Notes: generated by a model not told the origin, from the sequence alone. A DNA stretch of 64,000 nucleotides from Bacillus sp. JCM 19034 (GCF_001310635.1 NZ_BAXR01000001.1:372001-436000), one strand, 5' to 3'; numbered from the stretch's first letter, positions 42,328 through 51,495 are shown. Numbers and translations: made by a program.

Positions 42328-43160
42328 ACTATTAAAATACGATCTAAAAAATGGACTTGTCTCAGACTATATGAAGCTCTCCGTGCTAATAGTAATCATC
42401 ATCGCATTTTGTTTTGATTTTTATTTACGGAAATACAATGTTTATCTGTTAGCAGAGCAAATTCCATCAGGGACGTTTGTCGATTATTTACTTTATATTT
42501 TTGCTGGGATGAAGGAATACTTGCCGACAGATGAAGAAGGCTTTATTTTCCCGATTCGATGGAGCCTGCTCCATCTTTATATATTCTATTGTACCCTACA
42601 TTATCCGAGTAAAGATTTAACATCGGTAGGTGTCAATATTTTATTAAGAACGAAAGGACGCACAAGCTGGTGGCTGTCAAAGAGCATTTGGAATATTTGT
42701 TACGTTTTAGCGGTTTATCTCTTGATTTTTCTTACGGTTATGCTATTTTGTCTCGTTATGAAAGAGCCAATCCATTTAGACATAACGGCGATGTTTATGA
42801 ATGACATTCTCGAAGCGAAAAGCCCATATGAAACATTTTCAACGAATTTAATCTGGATTACACTCTTTTTTCCGTTACTATTTTCAATTGGGATGAATTT
42901 ATGGCAAATGACGTTAACGCTTTTCTTTAAACCGTTGTATAGCTTTGGTGCTAGCGCTGTTATTTTGTTAGCATCCGCTTATTTTTTCCATCCGCTTTTT
43001 TCCAGGGAATCACGCAATGCCAATTCGAAGTGTGTATGTAGTCGAAAACGGCTTTTCGATTAGTGGTGGTGTATGGATGTTTCTCGTACTCTTGTGTAGC
43101 TCAATGGTGATCGGTACTTTCTATTTTCAGCGTTATGATATTTTAGGAGAAGAATCTTAA
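42305..43160 (+). CDS. second ABC permease-like membrane protein, one frameshift
   Basis: About 285 residues with membrane segments LSVLIVIIIAFCFDF, VLAVYLLIFLTVMLFCLV, LIWITLFFPLLFSIGM, FGASAVILLASAYFFHP and, after correction, VWMFLVLLCSSMVIGTFYF. The frame shifts near 43005 in a T/C run; the continuation reads GNHAMPIRSVYVVENGFS and stops at 43158-43160. GTG start overlaps the preceding gene by 23 bases. It resembles no permease I can name; topology and context make it the partner of the first permease. Confidence 0.78.
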
Positions 43161-43189
43161 CAATTTTTTTATTAAATGAGGGATGAATA

Positions 43190-43831
43190 ATGACAACAAT
43201 TAAAATAGACAATGTCTCAAAGAAAATCAAAGGTGTAACAGTCATTCACAACGTATCGCTAACATTATCTTCTGGCGAAGTTATTGGCTTACGTGGTGTA
43301 AACGGCTCTGGTAAAACGATGCTTATGAGATTAATAGCTGGTTTAATATTACCAACAGAAGGCTCAATTGAAATAGATGGCAAACAACTTGGGAAAGAGT
43401 TAACGTTTCCAGAAAGCATCGGTTTACTGCTCGAAAATCCGGCATTTTTAGATAGCTACTCTGGTTTGCAAAATTTACAAATGCTTGCCGAAATTCGCAA
43501 TGACATTAATATGACGAGAATTCAACAAGTATTAACAGCTGTTGGTCTTAGTTCTGAAGCTAGTAAAAAGAAATATAAGAAATATTCGCTTGGAATGAAA
43601 CAACGGCTTGGTATAGCAGGGGCGGTTATGGAGCAACCAGATATCGTCATATTAGATGAGCCAACTAATTCGTTAGATACCGACGGTGTTGAGCTGGTTA
43701 AGAACATTGTTCGTCACGAAAAGGAGCGTGGTGCTCTAGTTGTAATGACTTGCCACGATACAAGCATTTTAGACGAGTTAGCAGATAAGATTTATTATCT
43801 TGAAAATGGATCAATCGTAAGGAGTTCATAA
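43190..43831 (+). CDS. ABC transporter ATP-binding protein
   Basis: 213 residues. Walker A GVNGSGKT (36-43), Q-loop region LLLENPAF, signature YSLGMKQRLG, Walker B IVILDEPTNSLD and H-loop TCHD. Small, as in ABC-2 type exporters of the bacitracin/lantibiotic or Nat type. ATG follows GAGGGATGAATA. It probably powers the two permeases upstream; three bases separate it from the next gene. Confidence 0.93.
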   Translation: MTTIKIDNVSKKIKGVTVIHNVSLTLSSGEVIGLRGVNGSGKTMLMRLIAGLILPTEGSIEIDGKQLGKELTFPESIGLLLENPAFLDSYSGLQNLQMLAEIRNDINMTRIQQVLTAVGLSSEASKKKYKKYSLGMKQRLGIAGAVMEQPDIVILDEPTNSLDTDGVELVKNIVRHEKERGALVVMTCHDTSILDELADKIYYLENGSIVRSS

Positions 43832-43833
43832 CT

Positions 43834-44454
43834 ATGAAAAAAATAATCGTTAGTCTATTTGTTCTCGCTCTTATCGGATGTTACAGTGTTCGTGTTTGGT
43901 CTATTAATCAAAATGTTCCACTTCCTCCTGTTTATACGTACAAAATCGGAGAAGAGGTCGCTATTGAAAACGATATATTCCTAGATGCTTATGAGAATAT
44001 GAACGGTTACACCGTTACAGTAGATGAAGCTACGATTTTGTCAATTGACGATTTTATCGATAAATATGATGCTTATAACCGTCTAGAAGAATGGGAGGGG
44101 GACATAACAGAGATGGTCTATGATTTGACTATTACAATAAAAAATACGAATGTCATGGATGATCCGCTAGATGATTTTAATGGTATGCAATTAATCCATT
44201 ATAACTTGATTGCTACTAATTTTACATTAAGCTATAATAGTGAATTATTTCAAATGGCCAACCCTGACTTAGCTGAATTAGATATGATGTCTAGTTTTAA
44301 ATTACGTCCCGAAAGTGAAATGCAATTACATGTGCCGTTTCCTTTTTCACCGAATTCACAATTAAAGTCGAGTGTGGAAACGATCAAAAATAATGATCTA
44401 TATCTTTATGTATCTTTATATCCAAATGAAAAACGGATTTTAATTCATGAATAG
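43834..44454 (+). CDS. extracytoplasmic protein, DUF5028-like
   Basis: 206 residues. N-terminal hydrophobic segment IIVSLFVLALIGC, with Cys16 that could be a lipobox or part of a signal anchor. The ectodomain begins YKIGEEV and contains YDLTITIKNTNV, the same layout as the lipoprotein at 40542. Directly after the ATPase gene (AAGGAG before ATG). Probably attached to the outer face of the membrane and linked to the transporter; function unknown. Confidence 0.72.
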   Translation: MKKIIVSLFVLALIGCYSVRVWSINQNVPLPPVYTYKIGEEVAIENDIFLDAYENMNGYTVTVDEATILSIDDFIDKYDAYNRLEEWEGDITEMVYDLTITIKNTNVMDDPLDDFNGMQLIHYNLIATNFTLSYNSELFQMANPDLAELDMMSSFKLRPESEMQLHVPFPFSPNSQLKSSVETIKNNDLYLYVSLYPNEKRILIHE

Positions 44455-44593
44455 AGTCCGTATCGTTCCGATGATATAATAGCCATATGACGATTCGGTG
44501 GAATTAGTAGCAGATAAAGAAAGGCCGCATAAGCGGTTATTGAGAGAGGTTTGATGTACCATCGTTACTTCGTTAACATTTTTTATCGTAGAA

Positions 44594-45862
44594 TTGTGTG
44601 CGATTCTAGCTGGATTATTTTATACGTTAGAAGTACGACCTACGTTCCGAAAAGCATTATTAGTCACTTTGCTTATTCCTATACCTGCGATTTTCTTATA
44701 TTTATTTGTTTTGAAAGGACTAAGCCTTGTTTATTTAATTATTGTAACAATTGTTATATTCTATATCTATACAAGAAAGTTAAGAGCTTTATTTGATGCG
44801 ATCATTTTGGCTATCGTGAGCATTTTCTTCGATAATTTCATTGAAATGATTAAATATTCTCTTTTTCCTGTTGATACACCTACGATCACAACAGCAAGTA
44901 TAGGTCTTTATTTGTTACTATTCATGCTGTTCATTTACGGCTATCGCATCGTCATCAACAAAATTTGGGCAGTTCTTCAGTTCTCACTAATTGGACAGTT
45001 ACTATTAATTATTGTTGCAGCTAGTACGATGGTTGTCGTATATATGAACCTTTTTGTCGCATTAAGTCGTAATCTTTATGCGGCAGCGATGTTAAATTTA
45101 CTAATGGGGACGAGCTACTTAGCTTTTATGTTCATTTTATCTGTTATTCTTATTCGAAATACGAGAAAAGAAGCGAAATTAAAACAAAAAGAAATCGAAC
45201 AAGAGCAGCTTTTTCAATATATGCAATCATTAGAGCAAGTCAATAAAGATATGCAACGGTTTCGTCACGACTATCAAAATATTTTATTGACGTTCGAAGA
45301 CTATTTAGAAAAGAATGATATTCAAGGCTTAAGAACGTATTTTCACGATAAAATTCTGCAAGTAGAAAAAAAGACGTTACAAAATCATTTCATTATCAAC
45401 CAATTGGATCGTCTAGAAATCATTGAATTAAAAGGGCTCCTTTCAACGAAAGTGTTGATGGCAGAAGAAAAAGGAATTGCTGTTAATATTGAAATTCCAG
45501 AAACAATTGAAAACATTGAAATGGATATCATCGATTTAACTCGTATCGTTGGTATTTTAATGGACAATGCGATTGAGGCAACGACTGATCTACAAGAAGG
45601 AGAATTGAATGTCGCCTTACTGAAACAAGAGGACGATTCGGTTTTAGTCATTATCGAAAATCATTTTAAAAAGCAGCAAGTCCAGATCGATCAATTATTT
45701 ATTGAAGGCTTTTCAACAAAAGGAGCAGAGCGAGGCTTTGGCTTAGCAACTGTCCGTAGCATTATTAACCAATATCCAAATATCACGATGAATACGCGGG
45801 TCGAAAACATGTTTTTTATTAACGAAATCGAAGTGAAAGAGACTGTTCAACAAATGATGTAA
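44594..45862 (+). CDS. sensor histidine kinase, AgrC/GHKL type
   Basis: 422 residues in the open frame. Five to six N-terminal membrane helices (to about residue 188), a linker helix, H-box FRHDYQN (H225), N-box MDNAIEA and G-box GFGLATV in a HATPase_c_5-type ATPase domain. AGAGAGGTTTGATG at 44541-44556 is a better start site, but its ATG is out of frame by one; a missing base near 44557 would add about 13 N-terminal residues. Pairs with the LytTR regulator 22 bases downstream. Confidence 0.9.
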   Translation: MCAILAGLFYTLEVRPTFRKALLVTLLIPIPAIFLYLFVLKGLSLVYLIIVTIVIFYIYTRKLRALFDAIILAIVSIFFDNFIEMIKYSLFPVDTPTITTASIGLYLLLFMLFIYGYRIVINKIWAVLQFSLIGQLLLIIVAASTMVVVYMNLFVALSRNLYAAAMLNLLMGTSYLAFMFILSVILIRNTRKEAKLKQKEIEQEQLFQYMQSLEQVNKDMQRFRHDYQNILLTFEDYLEKNDIQGLRTYFHDKILQVEKKTLQNHFIINQLDRLEIIELKGLLSTKVLMAEEKGIAVNIEIPETIENIEMDIIDLTRIVGILMDNAIEATTDLQEGELNVALLKQEDDSVLVIIENHFKKQQVQIDQLFIEGFSTKGAERGFGLATVRSIINQYPNITMNTRVENMFFINEIEVKETVQQMM

Positions 45863-45884
45863 AAAGTGATAAGGAGAGATTGTT

Positions 45885-46655
45885 TTGAAAATCGTTATTT
45901 GTGAAAATGAGGCGAGCCAACAAGAATTTCTACAATCGGTTATTTCCAATTATGCGATGTTTCATGAGCCTAGTATGAAGGTCATATTGAATACATCTAA
46001 GCCAGAAGACGTATTAGAATGCGTGCAACATGGCGGTGCAGATTGTTATTTTTTAGATATTGAACTCGGATCCTCTATTGATGGCATGGAACTAGCTCGT
46101 ATCATTCGCAAGCAAGATCCGTTAGCGAATATTATTTTTATTACGATGCATGCAGATAAGATGAAATTAACGTTTAAATATAAGCTTGCTGCTCTTGATT
46201 TTATTGCAAAAGAGTTTGGGCAAGATAGAATAGCAGAACAGGTGAGGGAGGCACTCCGAGTTGCCTTTAATAAATATTTACAAATTGGTGATCATGACGA
46301 AACAAATTTTATTCAAATAAAAATAGGTGAGCGGATTACGAACATTAGCATCGATGATGTTTATTATTTTGAAACCTCATCACAAGTACATAAAATTAGA
46401 CTATACGAGCGAAATGGCGAATACGAATTTTATGGTAAGTTAAAAGACTTTGAACAGATTGATGAACGATTATTTCGCAGTCATAAAAGTTATCTAATTA
46501 ATTTACAACATATTAGGCATATTGATAAGAAAAGGCGAATGATCACAATGGCTAACCACAGAGAGTGTTACGCTTCATTTCGCACGCTGAAAATGTTAGA
46601 ATCCAAGCTTGAGCAAACAAACGTAATCAAACAATCCTCTCTGAATTCGATATAA
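45885..46655 (+). CDS. LytTR-family response regulator (AgrA type)
   Basis: 256 residues: receiver domain with phosphoacceptor D58 (CYFLDIELG), followed from about 145 by a LytTR DNA-binding domain (IKIGERITNISIDDVYYFETSSQVHKIRLY ... FRSHKSYLINLQHIRHID). TTG start after AAGGAGAG. Regulators of this type bind direct repeats about 21 bases apart; no clear pair was seen, only single near matches such as AACGTTTAC near 41374. Probably controls the ABC-transporter operon upstream. Confidence 0.93.
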   Translation: MKIVICENEASQQEFLQSVISNYAMFHEPSMKVILNTSKPEDVLECVQHGGADCYFLDIELGSSIDGMELARIIRKQDPLANIIFITMHADKMKLTFKYKLAALDFIAKEFGQDRIAEQVREALRVAFNKYLQIGDHDETNFIQIKIGERITNISIDDVYYFETSSQVHKIRLYERNGEYEFYGKLKDFEQIDERLFRSHKSYLINLQHIRHIDKKRRMITMANHRECYASFRTLKMLESKLEQTNVIKQSSLNSI

Positions 46656-46663
46656 TCACAATA

Positions 46664-46702
46664 TGAAAAGAACATGTTATATCTTCTACATGTTCTTTTT
46701 GA
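46664..46702 (+). terminator. terminator of the two-component operon
   Basis: AAAAGAACATGT pairs with ACATGTTCTTTT around TATATCTTCT, then T. Confidence 0.88.
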
Positions 46703-46930
46703 ATAGGATGAAACACTGTGAAAAGGGGAGAAACAGTAGGCCATCCCTCAACATCTATGGGGTAACGATTATTTTCTCCAAAATACACTCTAGAGCAGCA
46801 TACATTGGATGTAAGAAGGATGTTCGGATCATTTTTTGCACTTTTGTGATCTTTTTCACGATAATGTGACAAACGTTTTATACAATGGTAGAATAAGATT
46901 AATAGATTTACCCTAAATTAGGTGGTGATA

Positions 46931-47265
46931 ATGTTGAAAAAGCAGATCGGTTTATTGATTGGAGTTTTCTTCCTGTTTTTTGTGTATGGGGATTGGTCTT
47001 TTTTCAAGTGATCGGAAAACAGAGTGAGGTTAAATCTGAACCACCAGTTGAGAAAGCAGAGTTAGATGAGTTCGTACTACTAAATAAAGAAGATGATTTT
47101 GAAGAAACAGTTATTGAAATTGATAACATAAGTGACAAGGGTGTGGATTATTCGGAACGTCAAGACCAGCTTATTAATTTGGCAGACTATGATTTTAGTG
47201 ATATTTCTTCGGCGGATGGTATACCAGTAGAAGGCATCCTTGAGAAAATTGGTCTAGGCAATTAA
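46931..47265 (+). CDS. small membrane-anchored acidic protein, one frameshift
   Basis: About 111 residues. ATG 46931 after TTAGGTGGTG. N-terminal membrane helix IGLLIGVFFLFFVYG; as read the frame stops soon after, but five instead of four G near 46990 joins it to GLVFFQVIGKQSEVKSEPP and an acidic ectodomain. Family not recognised. Upstream of another small membrane protein and kapB. Confidence 0.6.
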
Positions 47266-47294
47266 ATGGATTTATGTTGTGGGAGGAGAAGTCT

Positions 47295-47549
47295 GTGACT
47301 AGGGAAGAAAGTAAAACAAGAGTGATTCCTAATTGGTTATTATGGCTAATAAGAATTGTCATTGCTTATGTTATTTTTCTTGCTATCATTTTAGCTATAA
47401 CAATTATTTCAATATTAATTACATTCTCATTTGTTGTTGTCGATTTATTTACTAACTCAAATCGACTAGGATTGATTTCTGAGCAATATTTAGTCCCATT
47501 ATCAGAATTTATGTGGGAGCTATTTACGTTTTTAATCCCTGGATTGTAA
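47295..47549 (+). CDS. small integral membrane protein
   Basis: 84 residues. GTG start after GTGGGAGGAG. One long or two short hydrophobic helices (WLLWLIRIVIAYVIFLAIILAI and IISILITFSFVVVDLF), and a hydrophobic C-terminus. No family recognised; its closeness to the preceding gene (29 bases) and to kapB suggests one transcript. Confidence 0.62.
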   Translation: MTREESKTRVIPNWLLWLIRIVIAYVIFLAIILAITIISILITFSFVVVDLFTNSNRLGLISEQYLVPLSEFMWELFTFLIPGL

Positions 47550-47574
47550 GTAGATGAAAGGAGATGGCGTTATC

Positions 47575-47949
47575 TTGGCAGAATGGGTGCGTGCTACATA
47601 TAAAACAGGTGTCTATGTTGGGAAACTTCTCGACCGAAATGAACAACAAAACCGTGCTTTAGTTGAGGTAAAAGCAGTATTAAAGCATCCGATTCAAGGG
47701 GATTTGCACAACCCTAAAGAAGCAGATGTGCCCTTATTCCATCAAAGAAAAGCACTAGCACAAAATGAAAAAGCATGGGTTCCTTTATCCTCATTAAAGG
47801 CATTTCAGGATCCGATTCCGGACTATAAAGAATCTTTAAAACATGCGTTGCAAACACAAATTAGTTCCCTCGTAAACGATTCATCAGAATGGGCTAAAAA
47901 AAGCATAGAAAGATTACGTGAATGTGAAAAAGAGTACAACTTATCTTAA
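47575..47949 (+). CDS. kapB: kinase-associated protein B (KapB)
   Basis: 124 residues with the SH3-like KapB domain: YKTGVYVGKLL, VKAVLKHPIQGDLHNPKEADVPLFHQRKALAQNEKAW, and the final helix SSEWAKKSIERL. In B. subtilis it is a lipoprotein needed for KinB activity in sporulation, though here no lipobox is seen. TTG 47575 follows AAAGGAGATGG; an ATG at 47554 is inside the ribosome site and less likely. Confidence 0.88.
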   Translation: MAEWVRATYKTGVYVGKLLDRNEQQNRALVEVKAVLKHPIQGDLHNPKEADVPLFHQRKALAQNEKAWVPLSSLKAFQDPIPDYKESLKHALQTQISSLVNDSSEWAKKSIERLRECEKEYNLS

Positions 47950-47963
47950 AGTTGTACTCTTAA
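47931..47963 (+). terminator. terminator after kapB
   Basis: AGAGTACAACTT pairs with AAGTTGTACTCT around ATCTTA. It overlaps the last codons. Confidence 0.78.
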
Positions 47964-48054
47964 TCGTTTACTATGCACATACATATACGAAATGGAATGT
48001 ACATGATATGATTACGTATGTATGTTAAGTGGCAACGTAGAGAGAAGGGGTTTC

Positions 48055-48982
48055 ATGAAGAATTCGTTACTAGTAACATATGGTGTTGTTTTTTTTGTGA
48101 TGATCATTTGGGGAATTAATACAGTCATGCTTAAAGTGCTCGTTGAACATTTTCCCACGATTTCAATGACATCATTACGCATTATGCTAGCTGGTGTGGT
48201 TGTCATGCTAATCGTCTATTTTTCAAATATTTTACGGCGTTTAACGAAAACAGAATGGAAATATACATTGTGTGGTGCCTTATTTGGCGTTGTAGGACAC
48301 CATTTCTTTCTTGCTGAGGGATTAGTCTATACAGGTGCTTCAAATGCTGTATTAATACTTGCTTTACTTCCAGTTACTACCTCTATTTTAGCCGTTTGCT
48401 TTTTAGGAGAACGAATGTCGAAATGGAGAATACTCGGTATTGTTATTGCTTTTATTGGCGTTTTCTTCATTCAAAGTGGTAATGGTTCACTATCAATTGA
48501 CAGGGGAGAGCTGCTAATCTTTATTGCAATGGTTTTTCAAGCGATTAGCTTTATCTACATTAAGCTAGCAACAAAAACACTCGATTCTAGGCAAATGACA
48601 GGCTATATGCTGATCATAGGCTCGCTATGCTTAGTCGCCATTAGTTTAGCTATTGAGCCTAACGGATTGGTACAAATGGGGAAAGCTCCATTTTGGCTTT
48701 ATGGTGTTTTTATCATTTCTTCTGTTATCGCCACAGGTGTTGGCCATTTTCTATTCAATAGTGCCATTGAGAAGGTAGGTGCTGGTCAAACAGCAATTTT
48801 TAATAATTTTGTTCCATTTTTCGGTTTAGTTAGTTCAGCCATTTTTTTTAAAGGAACAGATTTATTGGTATCAAGGGGCAGGCTTTTTACTCATTGTGAT
48901 AGGCGTATTATTTGGAACGGGTTATATAGAGAAAGTGACGCATCATAGAAAAAACGTTTCTTATGAAAAAAGTGCATCTTAA
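48055..48982 (+). CDS. EamA/DMT family transporter, one frameshift
   Basis: About 309 residues with ten membrane helices in two EamA repeats (MIIWGINTVMLKVL; FLAEGLVYTGASNAVLILALLPV; FLGERMSKWRILGIVIAFIGVF; LFNSAIEKVGAGQTAIFNNFVPF). The frame slips near 48855 in an eight-T run; seven T gives LKEQIYWYQGAGFLLIVIGVLFGTGYI with stop at 48980. ATG after AGAGAAGGGG. Substrate not predictable; family members export amino acids or metabolites. Confidence 0.9.
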
Positions 48983-48984
48983 CA

Positions 48985-49031
48985 AGAAAAAAGCAGCTAT
49001 TTCCTACAGGGAAATGGCTGCTTTTTTCTAA
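48985..49031. terminator. strong bidirectional terminator
   Basis: AGAAAAAAGCAGC(T)ATTTCC pairs with GGAAAT(G)GCTGCTTTTTTCT; A and T tracts on both sides serve the convergent EamA and dapA genes. Confidence 0.92.
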
Positions 49032-49045
49032 TATGCTTAAATGAA

Positions 49046-49933
49046 TTAGCTAACAAAAAAATTCATATTAGGATGAATCACTGATTGAAGCTCTTGTTGC
49101 TGTTCATTCGTTAATGGAACTAATGGCAGACGCACTTGACCAACCTTAAACCCTTTCATCTCTAGAGCTGCTTTAACAGGTGTTGGGTTTGGTGCCATAA
49201 ATAGCTTTTTCATCACTGGAAGTAACTGACGATGTTGCATAGCTGCAGCGGTAACTTGTCCAGCTTGAAAGTTACGAACCATTTGCTGCATCTCATTTCC
49301 TACAATATGAGAAGCAACTGAAACAACACCGGTCCCACCGATTGAAAGAATAGGTAATGTTAAACTATCGTCACCGCTATATAAGCTAAACCCTTCAGGG
49401 GCATTTTCAATAATCTCAGACATCGCTTCTAGATCAGCACTTGCTTCTTTTGTCGCAACAATATTTGGTATTTGTGCTAGTCGTAATGTTGTTTCAACAC
49501 TCATGTTAACGGCACTCCGACCGGGAATATTATAAAGCATAACAGGCAGTGATGTTGATTCTGCGATAGCTTTAAAGTGAGCATACATTCCTTCCTGAGA
49601 AGGCTTGTTATAATAAGGAACTACTAACATAATAGCCTCAACACCCAGTTGTTCAGCTGCTTTTGTCAATTCTATTGATTCCCGTGTATTGTTGGAACCA
49701 GTTCCCGCAATAATGGGGACTTGACCATTTACCTCTTCAACAACCGTTTTGTATAAAAGGTGCTTTTCATCCTTGGATAATGTTGGTGACTCACCAGTCG
49801 TTCCACCAACAACGAGTGCATCAGAACCATTTGCCAACAAATGGCGAACAAGTTCTTTTGTTGCCTCAATATCAATTAATCCTTCTTGATCAAATGGTGT
49901 TACCATTGCTGTAATTACTCGACCGAAATTCAT
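49046..49933 (-). CDS. dapA: 4-hydroxy-tetrahydrodipicolinate synthase
   Basis: First enzyme of the lysine/diaminopimelate branch, condensing pyruvate with aspartate semialdehyde. 295 residues from ATG 49933 (AGGGTG site; the ATG five codons earlier has none). Schiff-base K162 in VATKEAS, Y134 in LYNIPGRS, GGTTGES at 43-49. Controlled by the lysine riboswitch and terminator upstream. Other NAL-superfamily enzymes are possible in principle, but the riboswitch supports DapA. Confidence 0.96.
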   Translation of the reverse strand: MNFGRVITAMVTPFDQEGLIDIEATKELVRHLLANGSDALVVGGTTGESPTLSKDEKHLLYKTVVEEVNGQVPIIAGTGSNNTRESIELTKAAEQLGVEAIMLVVPYYNKPSQEGMYAHFKAIAESTSLPVMLYNIPGRSAVNMSVETTLRLAQIPNIVATKEASADLEAMSEIIENAPEGFSLYSGDDSLTLPILSIGGTGVVSVASHIVGNEMQQMVRNFQAGQVTAAAMQHRQLLPVMKKLFMAPNPTPVKAALEMKGFKVGQVRLPLVPLTNEQQQELQSVIHPNMNFFVS

Positions 49934-49996
49934 CCGATTCACCCTCATTCTAATATATAATTTTCAAATTGGTATTTGGGCGACTAATGGAAGCAC

Positions 49997-50028
49997 AAAA
50001 AAATAACAATGAGGTTTATCCCATTGTT
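49997..50028 (-). terminator. attenuator of the lysine riboswitch
   Basis: On the minus strand AACAATGGG pairs with CCTCATTGTT around ATAAA, followed by ATTTTTTT, just before dapA. With lysine bound, the leader should fold this stem and stop transcription. Confidence 0.9.
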
Positions 50029-50064
50029 GATGGTTAGCAAAGAATAGCAAAACCAATTCAATGT

Positions 50065-50241
50065 GTGAGATAGCCCTCCATATAGCCACGCTATATGACA
50101 GTCCTGTTCTTATTCAAAACAGTCCCAGTGATTTGGAAAATGAGTAACCAAACACTTCGGCAAATATCCCTTTTAACATGATTCATTGGAGCTCATTCTC
50201 CTCAACATGCTTACTAATGATCTTTGCACCTCTACTCTCAC
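50065..50241 (-). promoter_or_regulatory. lysine riboswitch (L box)
   Basis: Minus-strand leader of dapA with conserved L-box blocks in order: GTGAGAGTAGAGGTGC, AGTAAGCATG, GAGG, GCCGAAG (50155-50161), CTGGGACTG and GGAGGGCTATCTCAC. The GTGAGA and TCTCAC ends form the closing P1 helix. Followed by the attenuator hairpin. Lysine binding represses dapA in this class. Confidence 0.95.
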
Positions 50242-50265
50242 TTCAAATGATTTATGAAGTAAGTT

Positions 50266-50294
50266 TAAGTATGAATTTGTGTTTACCTTAACAA
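50266..50294 (-). promoter_or_regulatory. promoter of the dapA leader
   Basis: Minus strand TTGTTA (50289-50294), spacer of 17, TACTTA (50266-50271); transcription would start about 10-15 bases before the aptamer. Confidence 0.55.
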
Positions 50295-50352
50295 ATGTAT
50301 TAAAGCTTTGCAATGGTTTTACATAAATTTTTTTTAAAATTGTCGAAGAACG

Positions 50353-50499
50353 TTACTTTATTTGTGGCTTCTTTTGTACCATATTTAATAGCATGTCCAA
50401 TTCTTGACTACACTTAACAGTAATTTTTGACGTCATTCCATGGTTTTTAGCGAACTTCAACATTTCCATACGTTTATCTTCAATCTTCCCCATAATCAT
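50353..50499 (-). CDS. Spo0E-like aspartyl-phosphate phosphatase
   Basis: 48-residue gene. ATG 50499 follows TGGAGTGGGAATA; a second ATG lies two codons on. The protein has two helices and the Spo0E-family signature KCSQELDMLLNMVQ, preceded by RMEMLKFAKNHGMTS. Members dephosphorylate Spo0A-P and so delay sporulation; the exact target here is inferred. It lies upstream of the dapA riboswitch promoter on the same strand. Confidence 0.85.
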   Translation of the reverse strand: MIMGKIEDKRMEMLKFAKNHGMTSKITVKCSQELDMLLNMVQKKPQIK

Positions 50500-50728
50500 T
50501 ATTCCCACTCCAGATGGCTTAATCTAAAAAGAAAATTAATTTCTTCTACACGTATTATAAGCGAAATAGCGATAAAATAAAGAGATTCTACGAAATAAGT
50601 CAGCATCATTAAATTTATGAGTTTTATCGACATGATTTTCTTTTACATTGGTTAATATTACATTGTTTATCTCTGATTGAATCTGAAATGGTTGATGCAC
50701 ACTAATCGTAAAGAAAGGAGAAGTGAAT

Positions 50729-51442
50729 ATGCTATTAAAGAAACTTATTATACTCCTTATGATTTTATTTACTTTTACTGCATGTACAGTTCCACAAAAG
50801 CAGCCATTCGGAGCTAATAGTCACAATATGAATGGTGAAAATGAGCATATTGCGTTATACCGCCAGCATGAAGGGCCATTAACCGATTTAATGATTCCTG
50901 ACCAATCACCGTTAGGTATAGGTCAACACACAACTGAAGTTTTACAACAAAAGGGGCAATCTACAATAAAGAACCTCGGTAAGCATGAGGGCAACCAATT
51001 TAAAGGTTCTAGAATTTTTACAAATCGCCCTGGTGTGCTACAAGATAAATATGCACTTCGCCGTCAAACTAATGATCAGCAGCTAAAAAAAGATCAGTCC
51101 CATATAGTAATCCAATCAAATTCAACAAAAGAACGTGAAATAGAAAAAAGAGTTGAAAAATTACAATTAGTAAGGGATGCACATGTTATTTCAGAAGGTA
51201 GTCAGTACGTGATCGGTATTGAATCTAATGAATCTGATCGAGAGTATTTAATTAATGAAGTAAAGAAAGAACTTGGTTCATTTCAGGATGAACAAATCTA
51301 TATAACAACAAACCGAAAAGTAATCAATCGAATCAAAGCGTTAGAGCATCATGTATCACTATCTGAGCCGTTTGACACATTTGGGGCTGCTATTGCCGAA
51401 ATCATTGATCTTATTGATGATTCTACTCATCAGCATCGCTAA
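50729..51442 (+). CDS. YhcN/YlaJ family sporulation lipoprotein
   Basis: 237 residues. AAAGGAG precedes ATG 50729. Signal peptide with lipobox ending TFTAC (Cys19). The C-terminal domain (KEREIEKRVEKLQLVRDAHVISEGSQYVIGIESN ... IYITTNRKVINRIKAL) is the YhcN/YlaJ domain seen in spore-membrane and germination lipoproteins. Expected in the forespore or spore inner membrane; the exact role is unknown. Confidence 0.87.
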   Translation: MLLKKLIILLMILFTFTACTVPQKQPFGANSHNMNGENEHIALYRQHEGPLTDLMIPDQSPLGIGQHTTEVLQQKGQSTIKNLGKHEGNQFKGSRIFTNRPGVLQDKYALRRQTNDQQLKKDQSHIVIQSNSTKEREIEKRVEKLQLVRDAHVISEGSQYVIGIESNESDREYLINEVKKELGSFQDEQIYITTNRKVINRIKALEHHVSLSEPFDTFGAAIAEIIDLIDDSTHQHR

Positions 51443-51445
51443 CAA

Positions 51446-51490
51446 AAAAAAGATCACCTAAGAATACATCTCATTGGGTGATCTTTTTGC
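51446..51490. terminator. terminator between two lipoprotein genes
   Basis: AAAAAGATCACC pairs with GGTGATCTTTTT around a 19-base loop, between convergent genes. Confidence 0.85.
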
Positions 51491-51495
51491 TTTTT

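Noticed and set aside
46663-46869. 68-codon frame after the response regulator, considered as a signalling peptide precursor
   Set aside because: It starts inside the terminator stem and has no ribosome site or double-glycine or AgrD-like features.
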